This document shows positions 1 through 12,300 of a DNA stretch of 64,000 nucleotides, in pieces (position 1 is the first letter of the stretch; each line of letters begins with the position of its first letter). The translations under genes and the position numbers were made by a program. A model generated the notes under the pieces. It was not told where the DNA came from, did no database searches, and saw nothing but the letters and a program-made list of their open reading frames with translations. Source of the stretch: Nephrocerus scutellatus (Eukaryota; Arthropoda; Insecta; Diptera; Pipunculidae). Location of the stretch: assembly GCA_947095585.1 (NCBI GenBank), contig OX352764.1:74634816-74698815 (forward strand), given 5' to 3'.

Positions 1-210
1 CATGTGTATGTTCGATGGAAACCTTGTGTAAAAATTTCGGAGTCAGGATAAAGGGGGCTCCCAATTTTTTTTTTTTTTTTAAATGTAACCCGATTTTATT
101 TAAATTTTGCACATTGTTTATCAAATAAAGAATTTACACGAAACATTTTAATTTTTATTGGTTGTTTTTTATGAAAATACTGAACCCGGTAAGATAGTGA
201 AAATAAATGT
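1..210 (+). repeat. R1 dispersed repeat, terminal part
   Basis: This is the right-hand part of an R1 unit (see 16615-17335). It shows the recurring sequence of an ACATGTGTAT-like start, a GGAAAC..TTTTGTAAAAATTT segment, GGGGGCTCCCA, a CCCGATTTTATT segment, then GAATTTACACGAAA and a T-rich end. The closest copy in the window is at 55215-55390. It lies inside an intron of vasa and has no coding potential. Confidence 0.75.
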
Positions 211-832
211 AAAAATTTACGTAGTCTATTTTATAATTTTTAATATATATTGGTTTTGGTTTTTGTTTAATTACTTTTTCAATCATGATGATGAATTCTT
301 TTGATTTTGTTAGGCTTGGTGTCAGTTTTCATGGTTTTGGTTTCTTTTTATTTGGTTATTGGGTTTTAATGGTTTTGAAAACTCCAGCTCTTTCCAGCTC
401 TGCTCTTAATTCCTGGTCGTTTGATCTTTACAATAAAAAATCGGGTGCAATTGCTAATTAGTGAAAAGAAAAAGAGAAAAGTGCAAATCTACATAACATT
501 TATTTAAAATGAAAATTCAGTTTTTTTGTATAATAAAATTGAATGCTTGTCTTGTCATTCTGTCTAACATCTTATTGAATGTATACCAAAATTAAATTAA
601 AGCAAAAGAAGCTAGTTGTTACAATATATACATATATGAAAATACATATATTTTGTAACTATATACCGAAATATCTCGCTAGTCTGGGTAATCGGTTTCA
701 AGGATATCCGCGTATTACAATTCAAAAATAACTGGTAATTATTTGTAATGCTTGGGTGTATCACTTGGACCGTAACATACATATATGTACATATTTATTT
801 ATAATCTTGTTTTTGTTTTTTATTTTGTAAAG
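211..832. other. vasa intron, no other feature seen
   Basis: AT-rich sequence ends at the acceptor TTTTGTAAAG (831-832) of the first visible vasa exon. I see no exon, RNA gene or recognisable transposon. The 5' exons of vasa must lie to the left of the window or in an exon I could not recognise here. Confidence 0.6.
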
Positions 833-2940
833 GCAACGATGAAAACGAAGACAGTGGCCGAGGATTTGGTGATGGCTCTCGTGGGCGTGGCAGGGGTCGT
901 GGAGGTGGTGGCCGTGGCCGTGGCCGCGGTGGCGGATTTCGACGAGATGATGGTGACGGCGAACGTCGTGGTGGACGATCGGATTACAACGGGAAAAGGG
1001 GAGAGGACAATGATGAAAATGGTAAAGTCAATTGATACGTGACATTTGATTACTTGTGTTCAACGAGGGATTTTGGTTTATTATTTTCTTTTTTTAAGCA
1101 GGTGACGATGAACAAAAAAAACCGCGTGAGTTTTATATTCCTCCGGAGCCGACTGACAATGAAGATGTAATGTTCAAAAGCGGCATTACAAGCGGAATTA
1201 ATTTCGCCAAATACGACAATATTCCAGTAAAGGTAAGTGCTGCGGTTTAATTAAATGGAATATAAATTTACTTATTCGCAATTTTGTGTTATTTTTTTGC
1301 AAGGTTTCTGGCGACAACGTACCAAAAAGTATAAAGTCATTCGAAGATTCTGGTTTGCGGGATCTGCTCTTTGAAAATATAAAAAGATCTGGATATACAA
1401 TTCCGACACCAATTCAAAAGACAGCTATCCCTGTTATTAGGGAAAAGAGAGACTTGATGGCATGTGCTCAGACAGGATCGGGAAAAACTGTAAATATAAA
1501 ATGCTTTTTCTCTTTCTTTCCGTTTACATATATATATATAATACGAGTATATAAAAATTATTGATTCCTGACAGGCCGCATTCCTCTTGCCAATTATTAA
1601 CTGTCTGCTCACCGAGAGCTTAGATTTGTCCATTGGAAAGCCACAAGCGCTTATTGTCTCACCCACTAGAGAGTTGAGCATTCAAATATTTAACGAAGCT
1701 CGAAAGTTTGCTTTTGGTTCTTATCTGAAGATAAGTATTGTTTATGGTGGTACATCATCGAAACATCAGGGTGAAAATGTTGCCAAAGGTTGTCACATCC
1801 TCATTGCGACACCAGGACGTTTGTTGGATTTCGTCGAGAAGGGATTCATCACATTTGAAGACACTAGATTTGTTGTGCTGGACGAAGCTGATCGCATGCT
1901 GGACATGGGTTTCAAAGACAACGTTGCAACTGTGATGAGTCATTCAACAATGCGATCGATGGAGGACAGACAAAACCTCATGTTCTCCGCAACGTTTCCG
2001 GAGGAAATTCAGAGATTGGCTGGCCAGTTTCTAAGTAACTATGTATTTATTACAGTCGGAGTTGTTGGCGGCGCGTGTTCGGATGTAGAGCAAACAATTT
2101 ACGAGGTGGAAAAATTCCAGAAGCGTTCCAAATTAATGGTGAATAATTTTTTGCAATTTTATTTGAAATACAAAATCATAATAAAATATAAATATAATAT
2201 CAAAATGAACTAAACTACGATCGTCGTTGGTTCTTTAGGAAATTCTAAGCCAATCAGCAGATGGAACTATTGTTTTTGTAGAAACCAAACGTGGCGCAGA
2301 TTTCCTTGCGGCAATTTTGTCCGACACCGACTTTCCCACGACTTCTATACATGGCGATCGTTTGCAGAGTCAGCGAGAGATGGCACTCGCTGATTTTAAA
2401 AGTGGCAAAATGAAGGTTTTGATAGCAACATCGGTGGCAGCAAGAGGATTAGGTAAGTTGTTTGGTTTGGTTTTTTTTGTCTGTCTATAGTTGGTTAATC
2501 AATTGTTGTTTCTACAAAAAACTAGATATCCGGAATATTTCACACGTCATCAATTATGATATGCCAAAATCGATTGATGAGTACGTTCACCGAATAGGTC
2601 GTACTGGTCGTGTAGGCAACAGCGGAAAAGCTTCTAGTTTTTTCGACCCCTCACAAGATTCAGCGATTGCCGCAGATCTCGTAAAGATACTTAAGAATGC
2701 GGATCAGGAAGTTCCTGCCTTCCTTGAGAATGTTAGCGGTGGTGGTGGTGGAGGTGGAAATGGCGGATTTAATAATAAATTTGGTGGTCGTGATTTTCGT
2801 CGGGATACCAAGGTACCAAGGAATTTGTTCATGTTATGTTCCTTTAAATAGATTCTAACATTTTCTCTACATAGGTGGATAACGTTGGAATTACATCATC
2901 GGGACCAGGCGCTTTGGAAGAAGATGAAGACTGGGGTTAA
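833..2940 (+). CDS. vas: Vasa, germline DEAD-box RNA helicase (3' seven exons)
   Basis: This is an ATP-dependent RNA helicase of germ plasm/nuage, needed for germ-cell formation and piRNA amplification in flies. Exons read from splice sites: 833-1021, 1102-1232, 1304-1489, 1575-2138, 2239-2452, 2526-2812 and 2875-2940. All junctions keep frame and give about 545 residues to a TAA stop. The first exon codes the RGG/RGRG-rich RNA-binding region typical of Vasa. The Q-motif and AQTGSGKT (Walker A) end exon 3. DEAD is at 1881-1892, SAT at 1986-1994 and HRIGRTGR at 2588-2611. A Gly-rich run and an acidic tail ending in DEDWG follow. The acidic Trp-containing end and the VPVKVSG-like linker favour Vasa over its paralogue Belle. 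The N-terminus lies outside the window. Introns are short (71-100 bp). All core motifs are intact, so the gene looks functional. Confidence 0.95.
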
Positions 2941-3600
2941 TCTAATGTCATTCAGGATTTTTTTAGTGCAGAGTTTGTTTATCAATACATTTGGTAGTTA
3001 TCATCCTCCGCTTTGCCTTAAAATACAAATTTATCTTCTCTTAACATAAGAGATATTTTTTTTCCTATTATTTTTTAAAATTTAACATTATATAATAGTT
3101 ATCTATCATTTATTCATTAATTTCAAAGAATATCGACAAATACTACTCTACTTAACTTTATTTTTTTTTTGATTTTGTTATTGACTAAAAAACTAGCGTT
3201 TTTGGTTCTATTAAAAAAATGAATTATTTTTCAACTTTGATTATACGTATATCTGCTTTTTTTTAATTTTTTACAATATTGAAGATATTTGAGAAAATTT
3301 AAGAGTTTAAGCTTGAAACGTGAATGTGTTTTCTGAATGATTTTCTACATAAATTTAGGTTAATTTGGCGGATTTCAATCGAGTAATTTTTTATATAAAG
3401 GTCCAGATATAAAGTGTGTGGTTGAATAGGAAATTGAAGTAGAATATAAGAAAAAACAACTTAAGTTTTAAAAACGTACGGGCTGGGTTTTTTCTAGAAA
3501 TTCTTAAAACCGCAATATTGATCATTATTTTCCGTTTAAATATGGATTTAGATTAATAACATAACATCCAAAGAAATAGTTAAAACTAAAATTCAACGCA
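2941..3600 (+). other. vasa 3' UTR and AT-rich downstream spacer
   Basis: Non-coding, strongly AT-rich sequence follows the vasa stop. No canonical AATAAA is seen in the first 250 bases. An ATTAAA-type variant occurs near 3210, so the poly(A) site is uncertain. No other gene is seen. Confidence 0.5.
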
Positions 3601-3635
3601 CCTGCAATTTTTAGAGGACAATCCATCGCTTTATT

Positions 3636-4050
3636 ATACTCTCTTTTACATAGTAAAAGGAAGTATAGTATTCATGACCATTTTCGAACTCTGGATTTTT
3701 GCATAGTACCCATTACCGTATCTCCTGAGTCAGAAAAAACGAAAATCTCGTGTCTGTCTGTGTCCAGTCTACATCCCAGATGGTTGAACTTATGATGATG
3801 AAAATTCATATCTAAGCTTTTTACATAAATTGTGAGGGGGATGATTTTGACGGATCTGACAATTTACTTAGACAGTTTTTCGAGTTTTTGCAAATAACTC
3901 AAAAAGTATAGCACTCTTAGGAGCAATCTGTTAGGTGCTGGAGATATTTAAACAAAAAACAATAAAAAATAAAAAAAACAATTTAATATACATTTACTGA
4001 AGGCTCCGGCCCCGTCCGTAAAAGAAAGTGTTGTGTCCACAACTCAATTT
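3636..4050 (+). repeat. R2 dispersed non-autonomous element
   Basis: An R2 copy starts at the small palindrome CTTTTACATAGTAAAAG (3643-3659) and ends at CCCCGTCCGTAAAAGAAAGTG near 4010-4032. The same sequence, inverted, is at 46432-46797. Fragments are at 8508-8600, 17590-17706 and 29275-29345. The two ends share an imperfect 12-base inverted repeat (ACTTTCTTTTAC), which suggests a MITE-like DNA element. There is no open reading frame. The family is not one I can name. Confidence 0.65.
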
Positions 4051-5145
4051 TTTAAGAAATAAACATAATTTAATTTCAATAGTGATGTACGTAGTACCTG
4101 CGTCTTCTTTTCGATGTAGAGAACACGTTTGACACGTTATCGATACTTTAAAATCAAAGGAAAACCTTTAAAGGATTTGTCTAGAGTTTTATTGTTATAC
4201 TAGAATAATTTCGGCGAGTTTTATTAGTTTCACGATGACATGGTACATGGATATTCCAGCTGTTATTACTTCTTATGGATTAGGGTCATTAGTTGGGCAT
4301 ATTTTACAAAATGCTCAGCTTAAGAGAAGGATGATCAAACATGATTTAAACAGCATTATATTTTAGGCGACAACGTTTGGAAAGTGCTTAAATAATCAAA
4401 ATACAGGAGGTAATTTACATTAAATTTATATTGATGCTCAAATATTTTGTATGATGGTCGCATTAGCATCAGATGAGCATTGATGTGAGTGATGACCTCG
4501 GTGATGCCGAATCGCTGTACAAGATCTCGATCAGCTTGTGTTGTCATTTATATACACCAGCTGCCCAACTAGGATGCTTCACTGATGTATGGAAGGAACG
4601 GTAAGTGTATTTCTACCAAACAAAAACCATTTCTTGGAAGGTTTAAAATTGCGATTCATTTGTAATAGCACAAGTACCTCATTGTACTTAATGTGTAAAT
4701 TTGAAGATAGATTTGTTATTTTTGCCGATATTAGTATCGATTCTATAGTTTTATGGGTAGTTATGGTGGTCAGTTGAATAAGGCAGCCGGGAAACGTCTA
4801 GGATTTCCGCTAGTTTGTCTATAAAATGTTTGAGTTTTGTTGACGAAATTCTATTAAATCGTTTAATACTGATAATCCCTAATTTTTTTTTTAAAGTATT
4901 TTAAAAAATCTGTCCTTTTTTCCTACACCCGCTTTCTAATACAAAAATTCCCTACAATAAGAAATTTTCGCTGTTTGGTAACATTTGCTGTATGCTGTAT
5001 TCCATTATTCATATCGAAGCTACTTTAGACCTTACGACTACGTGTAGCTACTACTTTGCGGCACAAATATACAAATTCTTTTCTTTAAACATTATTTGTT
5101 ATTTGAAATGGAAACAACGAGTAACACACGTTTTTAATTTATATC
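4051..5145. other. AT-rich spacer, nothing recognised
   Basis: The short open frames here have no recognisable motif or splice context. No RNA gene or known transposon was identified. Confidence 0.5.
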
Positions 5146-5210
5146 AAACTTGCTGTTACTGGGCGCTTCGCTACCCACACATGAAACCCTGCATACCTCT
5201 ATAAGCAAAG
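5146..5210 (-). repeat. Helitron-like 3' end fragment
   Basis: Read on the minus strand, the sequence closes with a GC hairpin (GCGAAGCGC) shortly before a CAAGT end. It resembles the 3' end of the Helitron-like element at 27912-28349, including the conserved CACACATGAA segment. Only this end is preserved. Confidence 0.45.
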
Positions 5211-5211
5211 C

Positions 5212-5400
5212 CAGCTTGGCCTACAACAACAATCGCATTAGCATAACGCCGAAAGTAAATCCAAAAAATTTTTAGGATTAAGAAACTAAAGCCATTTTAT
5301 AGGTATGGTGCTCACCGTAAGGCGGTAAAACCAAGAGCACCAGTACTATAAAATGGCTTTAGTTTCCTTAATCCTGAACATTTTTATTTACCTCGGCTTA
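5212..5400. mobile_element. MITE-like hairpin element
   Basis: Two nearly perfect 30-base arms (AGGATTAAGAAACTAAAGCC.. at 5274 and its complement ending at 5385) flank a short loop containing GCTCACCGTAAGGCGGT. The left shoulder (AAGCCAGCTTGGCCTACAAC..) and the loop motif recur in the MITE at 6205-6412, so the two belong to related families. No coding capacity. Confidence 0.7.
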
Positions 5401-5570
5401 ATGTCGTATTTTTTAAAAAAAAAATCCGGCGTAGATTTTTTTTGGCTGTCAAGTTGTTCGTTTATTGCAAAAAACCAATCCCCTCATTTCCCCTCAAACA
5501 GATCTTGATATTTTGGGAGCATGAACCCTCTTTTCATTAACTACAACAACAACACAAGCAACAAAACAAT

Positions 5571-5703
5571 AGCTGTATTTAATTTGAATTCGAATTGGGA
5601 ATTACAACAACAATTACACTGTCGAATTCCTTCTTTGGAATTTGAAAACCTGCTGTTTGGCTGGTTTTGACATTCGAATTCGGATTCCAAATAAAATACA
5701 GCT
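5571..5703. mobile_element. MITE, type C, copy 1
   Basis: This short element has inverted ends, AGCTGTATTTAATTTGAATT on the left and the complement of AGCTGTATTTTATTTGGAAT on the right. Its interior is rich in GAATTCGAATT and ACAACAACAATTAC. Related copies lie at 7070-7213 and 7895-8003 in the opposite orientation. Confidence 0.65.
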
Positions 5704-6204
5704 AATGTAAACAAAAGATTCTCGGCTTTCGTGTGCCTTGTTTCGAGAAAAAATCTACGCTCGAGCACAAATTTCAAAAACAAAAAAAAACGACATAAGA
5801 TTTTACATTCCGCCTCCTACCCAGGGAGTGTATACAACGATGTGTTTTATCTTAAGTTATAACCATCCCAAACCAACCAATAAAACACATTGAACATTTC
5901 ATAAAAATCAGTTTTAAATATTGCTGATATTAACAATATACATTTTCATTCTTGAAAGGGGGTCTAATTTCATTCGTACTCGTATTTCTAGTGTCATGGT
6001 TATTACAGAATTGTTCGATTGGACAGTAGAGTAGAGTACAACTAGTTATTACTTCATTCAATTTATTATTCATTTAATTGTATTATGTGTGAAACACAAA
6101 CACGCTTCAGCTTCGTCTTCGCCTGCGTTACGATGCAACCGCTTCGAATTTGCTTTGAATAACATTTCTCGTATGACATTTCTCAAATGAAAGTTCAGCC
6201 ATTT

Positions 6205-6412
6205 GCTGCGTTGCTTTGGCTAATCCAGCTTGGCTTACAACAAAATCGCATAAGCATAAAGCCGAAAATAAATCCAAAAAGTTTTTAGTTATAGCGCTCA
6301 CCGTAAGGCGGTGTTTTGTTTAACACACATAACAATTAAAATGCATCGAACATTTAAATCCAAATGCTGGTGCTTTTGTAAAGCCAAGCTGGATTAGTCA
6401 AAGCAACGCAGC
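6205..6412. mobile_element. MITE, type A
   Basis: The terminal inverted repeats of about 32 bases are GCTGCGTTGCTTTGGCTAAT.. on the left and the complement of GCTGCGTTGCTTTGACTAAT.. on the right, with a single mismatch over the 32. It is 208 bp with no coding frame. The interior shares GCTCACCGTAAGGCGGT with the hairpin at 5274-5385. Confidence 0.75.
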
Positions 6413-6762
6413 AATTGTCAGCTATAATTTTTTCTGGAATTTGTGTTTTATTTTTGTGTTTTGATTGCTTCTCGTGTTTATTAAATAAAAACTATCGCTC
6501 CCTCAACAAGTTTATTAATTGTTCCTCAAAACAAATCATTAATTCTTAGTTTTTATCAATATTTTTATTCTTTATTTCAAATTTAATTTTCCCGCACATA
6601 ATAATTTTGCTTGTTGTCGTTTTTTCACAGCCGTTGAGCTGTCAGGTAAAACAAATGTTCGGCACTTTTGAACTAGAGCTTCCGTTTGGAGTCACGTTTC
6701 GTAACTTAACGTTTTTTCTTTACCAAACGCCAAAATGCCAAACGAAACGTTGAAGCCGAATC

Positions 6763-7061
6763 TATGGGTTTATTCTTTTATTAAACCCTAGCGAGCAGTG
6801 TATGTCAAAAATTTACACTGTGTTCTTTTATTCACCCGGGGTAATTTAACTCTGTACTTTGTGTTTTTTATTGTGAACCGAGCACGACACGGTGTATACA
6901 CAGTTTCCTATTTTTACTCTGAAGTGAATATCAGTGTAAGGCAGAGTAAGAGCGAGTAAAGTAACAAAGTGTACACACCGAATACTTTTACGCCGTGCAA
7001 CATCGCTCGGTGTACTCCGGGTAACTTTACTCGCTCGGGTTGAATAAAAGAATAGACCATA
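6763..7061. mobile_element. MITE, type B
   Basis: The terminal inverted repeats are TATGGGTTTATTCTTTTATT.. and, complementing the right end, TATGGTCTATTCTTTTATTC... Both continue to CC.AGCGAG, giving about 33 bases with several mismatches. It is about 300 bp, GC-richer than its surroundings, with no open frame. Confidence 0.65.
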
Positions 7062-7069
7062 TATTAAGT

Positions 7070-7213
7070 GTATTTAATTGGAATCCGAATAAGGAATTCG
7101 AATTTCAAAACCAGTCAAAACCATCAAAACATCAGGTTTTCCAATTCCAAAGAAGGAATTCGAAAGTGCAATTGTTGTTGTAATTCCTTATTCCTCGGCA
7201 ATTAAAATACGGC
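7070..7213. mobile_element. MITE, type C, copy 2
   Basis: This copy matches the complement of 5571-5703, with the same GAATTCGAATTTCAAAACC and GCAATTGTTGTTGTAATTCC segments and TATTTAATTG / CAATTAAAATAC ends. It lies immediately next to MITE type B. Confidence 0.65.
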
Positions 7214-7894
7214 TATTGTGTTATGAAGCATTTGCTATATTTCTTTCAACAGAATGAGTTAGGTATTTTTTGTGGATAAAGGCTGATCAAAGCAACAGCA
7301 AACACTAACCAAATTTTGGTAAATTTTTTGTTTCATGTGTTTGCCAACTTATCCATATTTAATTTTTAAAAGTCGACACTGGTGGTAGGAATTATAAATA
7401 AAAATTTTGTTAAATATTTCTTAACCAAAAAATTTTTTTTGGTTAACGCTAAACCATTTTCTGGTCTATCCATTGTGTTTGCTGTTGTAATTTTTATTTT
7501 TTTGTTGAAAGCAATATAGCAATTGAAATCGTCTGGTTGAACTCGTAAACGTCAGGCGAAGACGAAGCTGAAGCGTGTTTGTGGTTCCGGCATTACTGTA
7601 GAGAAAAAACTGTTCGATTGGTATTCTTCACTTCAGATAAATGTCAAAATTCAAAAAGAAAAACAAATAACTCATATGAAGTACTACCTTTTATAGTAAC
7701 ATGAGAAATGTTATCTATAGCATTATGGTAAAGTTGAAAAATATACTACTTCTCTCGTCTGGCTAACTACAATTTCAATTTAACAGCCGTCCTGCTAATT
7801 TTTTCTTGCACGTCACAAATGTAAATCAAGCGTATCTCTATCCTGCAAGTCGAAAGAGCTATAAATCATCTGATGATGTGTTTAAGGTGGCCGA

Positions 7895-8003
7895 TTATAG
7901 GCTTTTTAATTTGACGAGGAATAAGGAATAAGAGTTTGAGAACCTGCAAGACAGGTGCAATTGTTGTTGTAATTCCTTATTCCTCCGCAAATAAAATACA
8001 GTT
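7895..8003. mobile_element. MITE, type C, copy 3 (short)
   Basis: It shares GCAATTGTTGTTGTAATTCC and CGCAAATAAAATACAG with the other type C copies. The middle is deleted. Confidence 0.55.
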
Positions 8004-9062
8004 TACGTTTCTGTCGTATTTCGACTTTCGATAAGTCGCAATTTTGTTAGCATGTACGACAAATTTTTTTTCGAACTAAAACTATTGCCCGATAGCGCAA
8101 TTTCGAATTTATATTTTCTTGTTGTTTATTCTTGTAGGAACCGTAAAAATAAAATTAGTGCTTTGCTTGGAAAGTTACACATTTTTTATAATCTTGTAGT
8201 TTTTGAATATTTTAGAATATTTATATTTTTGGAGTTTATTCCTTAAGAATCGATTTTCTTGCATAGAAAAAAGTTTCATAAAACTTTTTATGGGGAGTGA
8301 ATCGAGTATTAAGAAATCTAGCGTTAATTTAACGTGTTAACAAAAAAAAAACTAACGAGTTTTTGAGCTCTCACACAACCTAGAGAGTGACGCGTGTCGC
8401 ACATCGAGTGTGGCACGTGTAATGCATGGAAAAGTGGAACTGGTATATATCGGCTTCTACTAGTCAGAATTTGATGAGACTTACGAAGCAAAAACAAATT
8501 GAAAATAAAATTCAATATATGTACATTTACTGAAAATTCCGGCCCCGTCCGTAAAAGAAAGTCGTGTTGTGCCCACACCTCAATTTTTTCTTTCATAATT
8601 GAAAAAACCCTTTCAATATATGCTGAATATGCTGAAATACTCAGGACGAAAGGTACAATTTTAAATAAAGTTATTGATTTTTTTAAAAACATAATACTGT
8701 TTCTGGGGATCTCAATAGTTTGGAGATAAAATACATAGGGTGCGTTGTGTGTTGTGTGTAGGAATCTACCTAATTGACTTTTGTTCATGCATTTATCGGA
8801 ATATAAAACCGAATCCGTTGCACTACTTTCAACTACTAAAAATTGTCAAGTAATATTATCAGATACACGAACCTTGTTATGTTGTGGTAATTTTTGGACT
8901 TCAATTTTTATTTGGCCGCAGCATGTGGAACTTCGTAGCTAATTAAATCGAAATTAGTTTTTTTATTTTGCAAAATATAAATTTTTTATTTTTCAAAGAC
9001 TGGATAAATGGGTTAAAATATAGTACAAATATGTAGATTAAAAATCGTCATAAAACTACAAT
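8004..9062. other. AT-rich spacer with an R2 fragment
   Basis: The only recognised item is an R2 terminal fragment at 8508-8600 (TTCCGGCCCCGTCCGTAAAA..). The open frames at 8052-8246 and 8324-8788 show no family resemblance, and the second overlaps the R2 fragment, so neither is called a gene. The last five bases (ACAAT, 9058-9062) are the left target site of the BEL element. Confidence 0.55.
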
Positions 9063-9352
9063 TGTTAGGTTAGGCCGAACAGGGAAGTAAAGTATTTGTA
9101 AAGTATTTTCGAATATTAATGGCTCAAATATTCTTAGATTTATTGAAATTAATAAAATACAATTAAACAATGTGTCGTACTTATAATATATAATAATTCA
9201 CGTGTTTTCTCGTCCTGTCTCCTGCATGGCCTAGGTAGAAGTGAAGTTTGATAGAAACAAGATGGTCGTGCATGACATTTCAATTGGGTGAAGTTCGGTG
9301 ATGTTTGTCCGGCATTTACACCAGACGTGCTTACACTGGACTTGTTCTAACA
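9063..9352 (-). repeat. 3' LTR of BEL/Pao element
   Basis: It is 290 bp, bounded by TGTTAG and CTAACA on the + strand, and nearly identical to 15254-15551 over its last 250 bases. It carries AATAAAATACAATTAAACAA in the + orientation. Confidence 0.92.
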
Positions 9353-9362
9353 CTCCCTCCCC
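9353..9362 (-). promoter_or_regulatory. Polypurine tract of BEL/Pao element
   Basis: Read on the minus strand this is GGGGAGGGAG, placed directly against the 3' LTR, exactly where plus-strand DNA synthesis is primed in LTR retrotransposons. Confidence 0.85.
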
Positions 9363-9380
9363 GTAAACTAACTATTTGGT

Positions 9381-12300
9381 TTACGTTCTGATGCCTTCGA
9401 CACGTCCAGCACTGCTAACTTGAGACTTGACGGCAGGTCTGTCGTAAATACCGGTGGCGGTTTGCACGGTCGCGCTCCTCACCTGCCCGTCTGCCGAAGT
9501 TCGAGTTTTGATTACACGCCCTTTAGGCCAGAAGTTACGACGATTGTTCGGATCTACGATGATTACTACATCTCCTTCCTCTATGGGTTTGATCGGTGGT
9601 GCAAACCATTTGGCTCGTCGAGTTAATGTGGGCAAATACTCCGTTACCCATCGCTTCCAGAAGAGCTCGGTGAATCTCTGCGAGATGAGCCAATTTCGCT
9701 TGAGAGCTATAGTGCTTTCGTTAAAGGCAACGTGTGGTTTAGTCCCGTTTGACGAACCCAGAAGGAAGTGATTGGGCGTTAACGCTTCTTGCTGTTCGCT
9801 TTCTATCGGAAGGTATGTCAGAGGTCTGGAATTAATCACATTTTCGGCGCTTATTATCATGTTTTGTAATAACTCTTCTGATGGATTTTTGGTTAGTAGA
9901 GTATAACGAAGAACGTTCTTTACGGACCGCACCAACCGCTCCCAGGTACCACCCATACGAGGCGAGGCCGGAGGTATAAATTTCCACTTTGTTCCGGAGG
10001 TGGTAAAGGCTTCCGATAACTTGTCATTATCTATGTGCCAGCTAGTCGCCAGCTCTCGTTCAGCGCCTTTAAAGTTGGTACCGTTGTCACAGTAAAACTC
10101 CCTTGGGGCTCCTCTTCGGGAAATGAAGTTTTGTATGGCGAGGATGCATGAGTCTGTGTTCAGCGTATGCGCGACTTCTAAATGGATGGCCCTTACTGTA
10201 AGGCATGTTATCAGGACAATCCATCTTTTTTCTACACGTCTGTGAATTGTTACTGACATGGGGCCAAAATAGTCGATTCCAGCAAATGTAAACGGCCGAG
10301 AGAATGAGGCTAGCCTGGCCGGCGGCAGTGGTCCCATACTCGGTGGCTCAGGTTTGGCTCTTGCATTTTTGCATTCTTGACAGCCTTTTCTAACTTTTGC
10401 TAGTACTGCTCGCATTTGTGGTATATAAAATCTTTGCCGCAATTCGTTGATAACTGTCTCGTGATTTTGATGATGATACTTGTCGTGATGGTTTTGCACT
10501 ATCAGCTGGGTGATGTGATGGTATTTTGGTAGAATAATCGGGTACTGTAGATCTGTTGGTGCGTCTTTTGAATGCCCTATTCTTCCTTGCACGCGTAGAA
10601 TCTGATTTTCGTCGAGAAAAGGAGACAGCTTGTAGATAAGACTGGACTTTTCTATCATTTTTGGTGGCAAACTGTCGTTTGCTGATGATAGTACGGCTAT
10701 TTCGTTCTGATATGCATCAAGTTGTGCTTGTTTAAACAGAATTATTTCCGCTTGCCACAGTTCAGATTGCGTTAGGGCGCCAGAAATGTTTTCTGCCTTT
10801 CTTATCTTAGCTTTGAGCAGTTGCGTGTACCTTAAAACATAGGCAATACTCCGTACCAACCGTGTCAGTCTGGAGAATCTATTCGGATCGATTATGGGTG
10901 ACGGCATTTCAAAGTGCCCGCCTACAAATTGTGCTTTAAGTTCTTCTTTTGTGGTTTCCAGGTCGACTTTTTGCTTTGGCCAACAGTCACAGGATTGCTT
11001 TAAAAAGGCTGGGCCATTAAACCATCTACTCCGTGTTGTAAGATCTGGATTTCGATTCCATCGTGTTCCTTCGTCAGCAACGTTCTCTTCTGATGGGAGC
11101 CACCGCCACTCTTGAACTGTGCTACTCTCAAGGATTTCGCTTATACGAAATGCTACGAATTGCCGATATTTTCGGAGTTCTGAGCGAATCCAACATAACA
11201 CGGTTCGCGAATCTGTCCAGAATATGCGTCGTTTGAACTCAATGGAATGTGACTCCGTTAGAGTCTTAGCTAGCCTTACTCCGAGAACTGCGGCTTGAAG
11301 CTCCAGACGAGGAATCGATAATGGCTTTAGTGGCGCTACACGAGTTTTTGAGCCTATTAGCGAGCAGTCGACTTTCGAACTGTTGTATGTCCTGATGTAT
11401 GCAACTGCTGCGTAACCGCATTCACCCGCGTCGACAAAAATTTGGATCTCTGACCATATTTTCCCAGTCTTTACATTATAGCACCGTGGGATTTGAAGAT
11501 GTTCCAATTCTAATAGGAACCGGGTCCAGTTGCGCCATTTCACCTCTTGATTCTCTTCAATTTGCTCATCCCATTCTACTTTTGAGCGCCAGATTTCCTG
11601 TAACAGTATCTTTAAATACATTAGAAGGTGTCCTATAAGTCCCAATGGGTCAAAGACGGACATTAAGGTTCGTAACACTTCGCGTTTCGTTGGGCAGCGA
11701 TGTCCCTTAAGCAGCTCTCTTCTATTAGGATCTGGTGTGAATTTAAGGATGAAACTATCTGTATCCATGCGCCACCACATTCCAAGCACCTTTTCTGTAG
11801 CAAGAGCACTTTGAGTGTCCATGTTCATACTAATGGTCGGCTTAGATCGCAACGCCCGAGCAACTTGTTCTGAATTGGACATCCAGTTTCTAATTCTAAA
11901 TCCCCCACGCTGGTGTATCATTTGTACTTCTTGAGCGAGCTTAATGGCTTCCTCCACTGAATCCACACTGTCCAAGTAGTCATCCACATAATGTCTATCT
12001 AAGATGGCTGCTACTGCCTTTGGATGCGTCTTACTAAACTCTTCGGCATTTTTGTTTTTGATATACTGGGAGCAGCATGGGGAGCAGGTGGCTCCAAAGG
12101 TCATCACTTGCATAACGTAGGTGTCAAACTCGGTCGAATTAATGCTACCCCAGAGGAAACATTGATATCTTTGGTCCTCTTTTCTTATCCTAATTTGATG
12201 AAACATCTCTTGGATATCGCCACATATTGCTACTGCCTTTTCGCGAAACTTGTAGAGTACGGCTGGTAGCGATGTAAGTTGGTATGGACCCTTGATCAAG

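Larger units (their letters stand above)
6012..7621. mobile_element. Composite 1.6 kb unit with outer inverted repeats and nested MITEs
   Basis: A 30-base segment, ACAAACACGCTTCAGCTTCG.. (about 6096-6130), recurs inverted at about 7553-7585. The whole block is flanked by an 11-base direct repeat, TGTTCGATTGG (6012-6022 and 7611-7621), that could be a target duplication. At least three smaller inverted-repeat elements sit inside it. No transposase frame is present. The exact outer ends are uncertain because the inverted repeats do not reach the direct repeats. Confidence 0.5.

Noticed and set aside
785..1042. 85-residue + open frame rich in Val/Ala
   Set aside because: It is the wrong frame of the Vasa RGG exon; the correct frame gives RGRGRGG repeats and splices cleanly to the next exon.
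8324..8788. 154-residue minus-strand open frame
   Set aside because: It overlaps an R2 fragment and shows no motif, splice context or composition of a gene.
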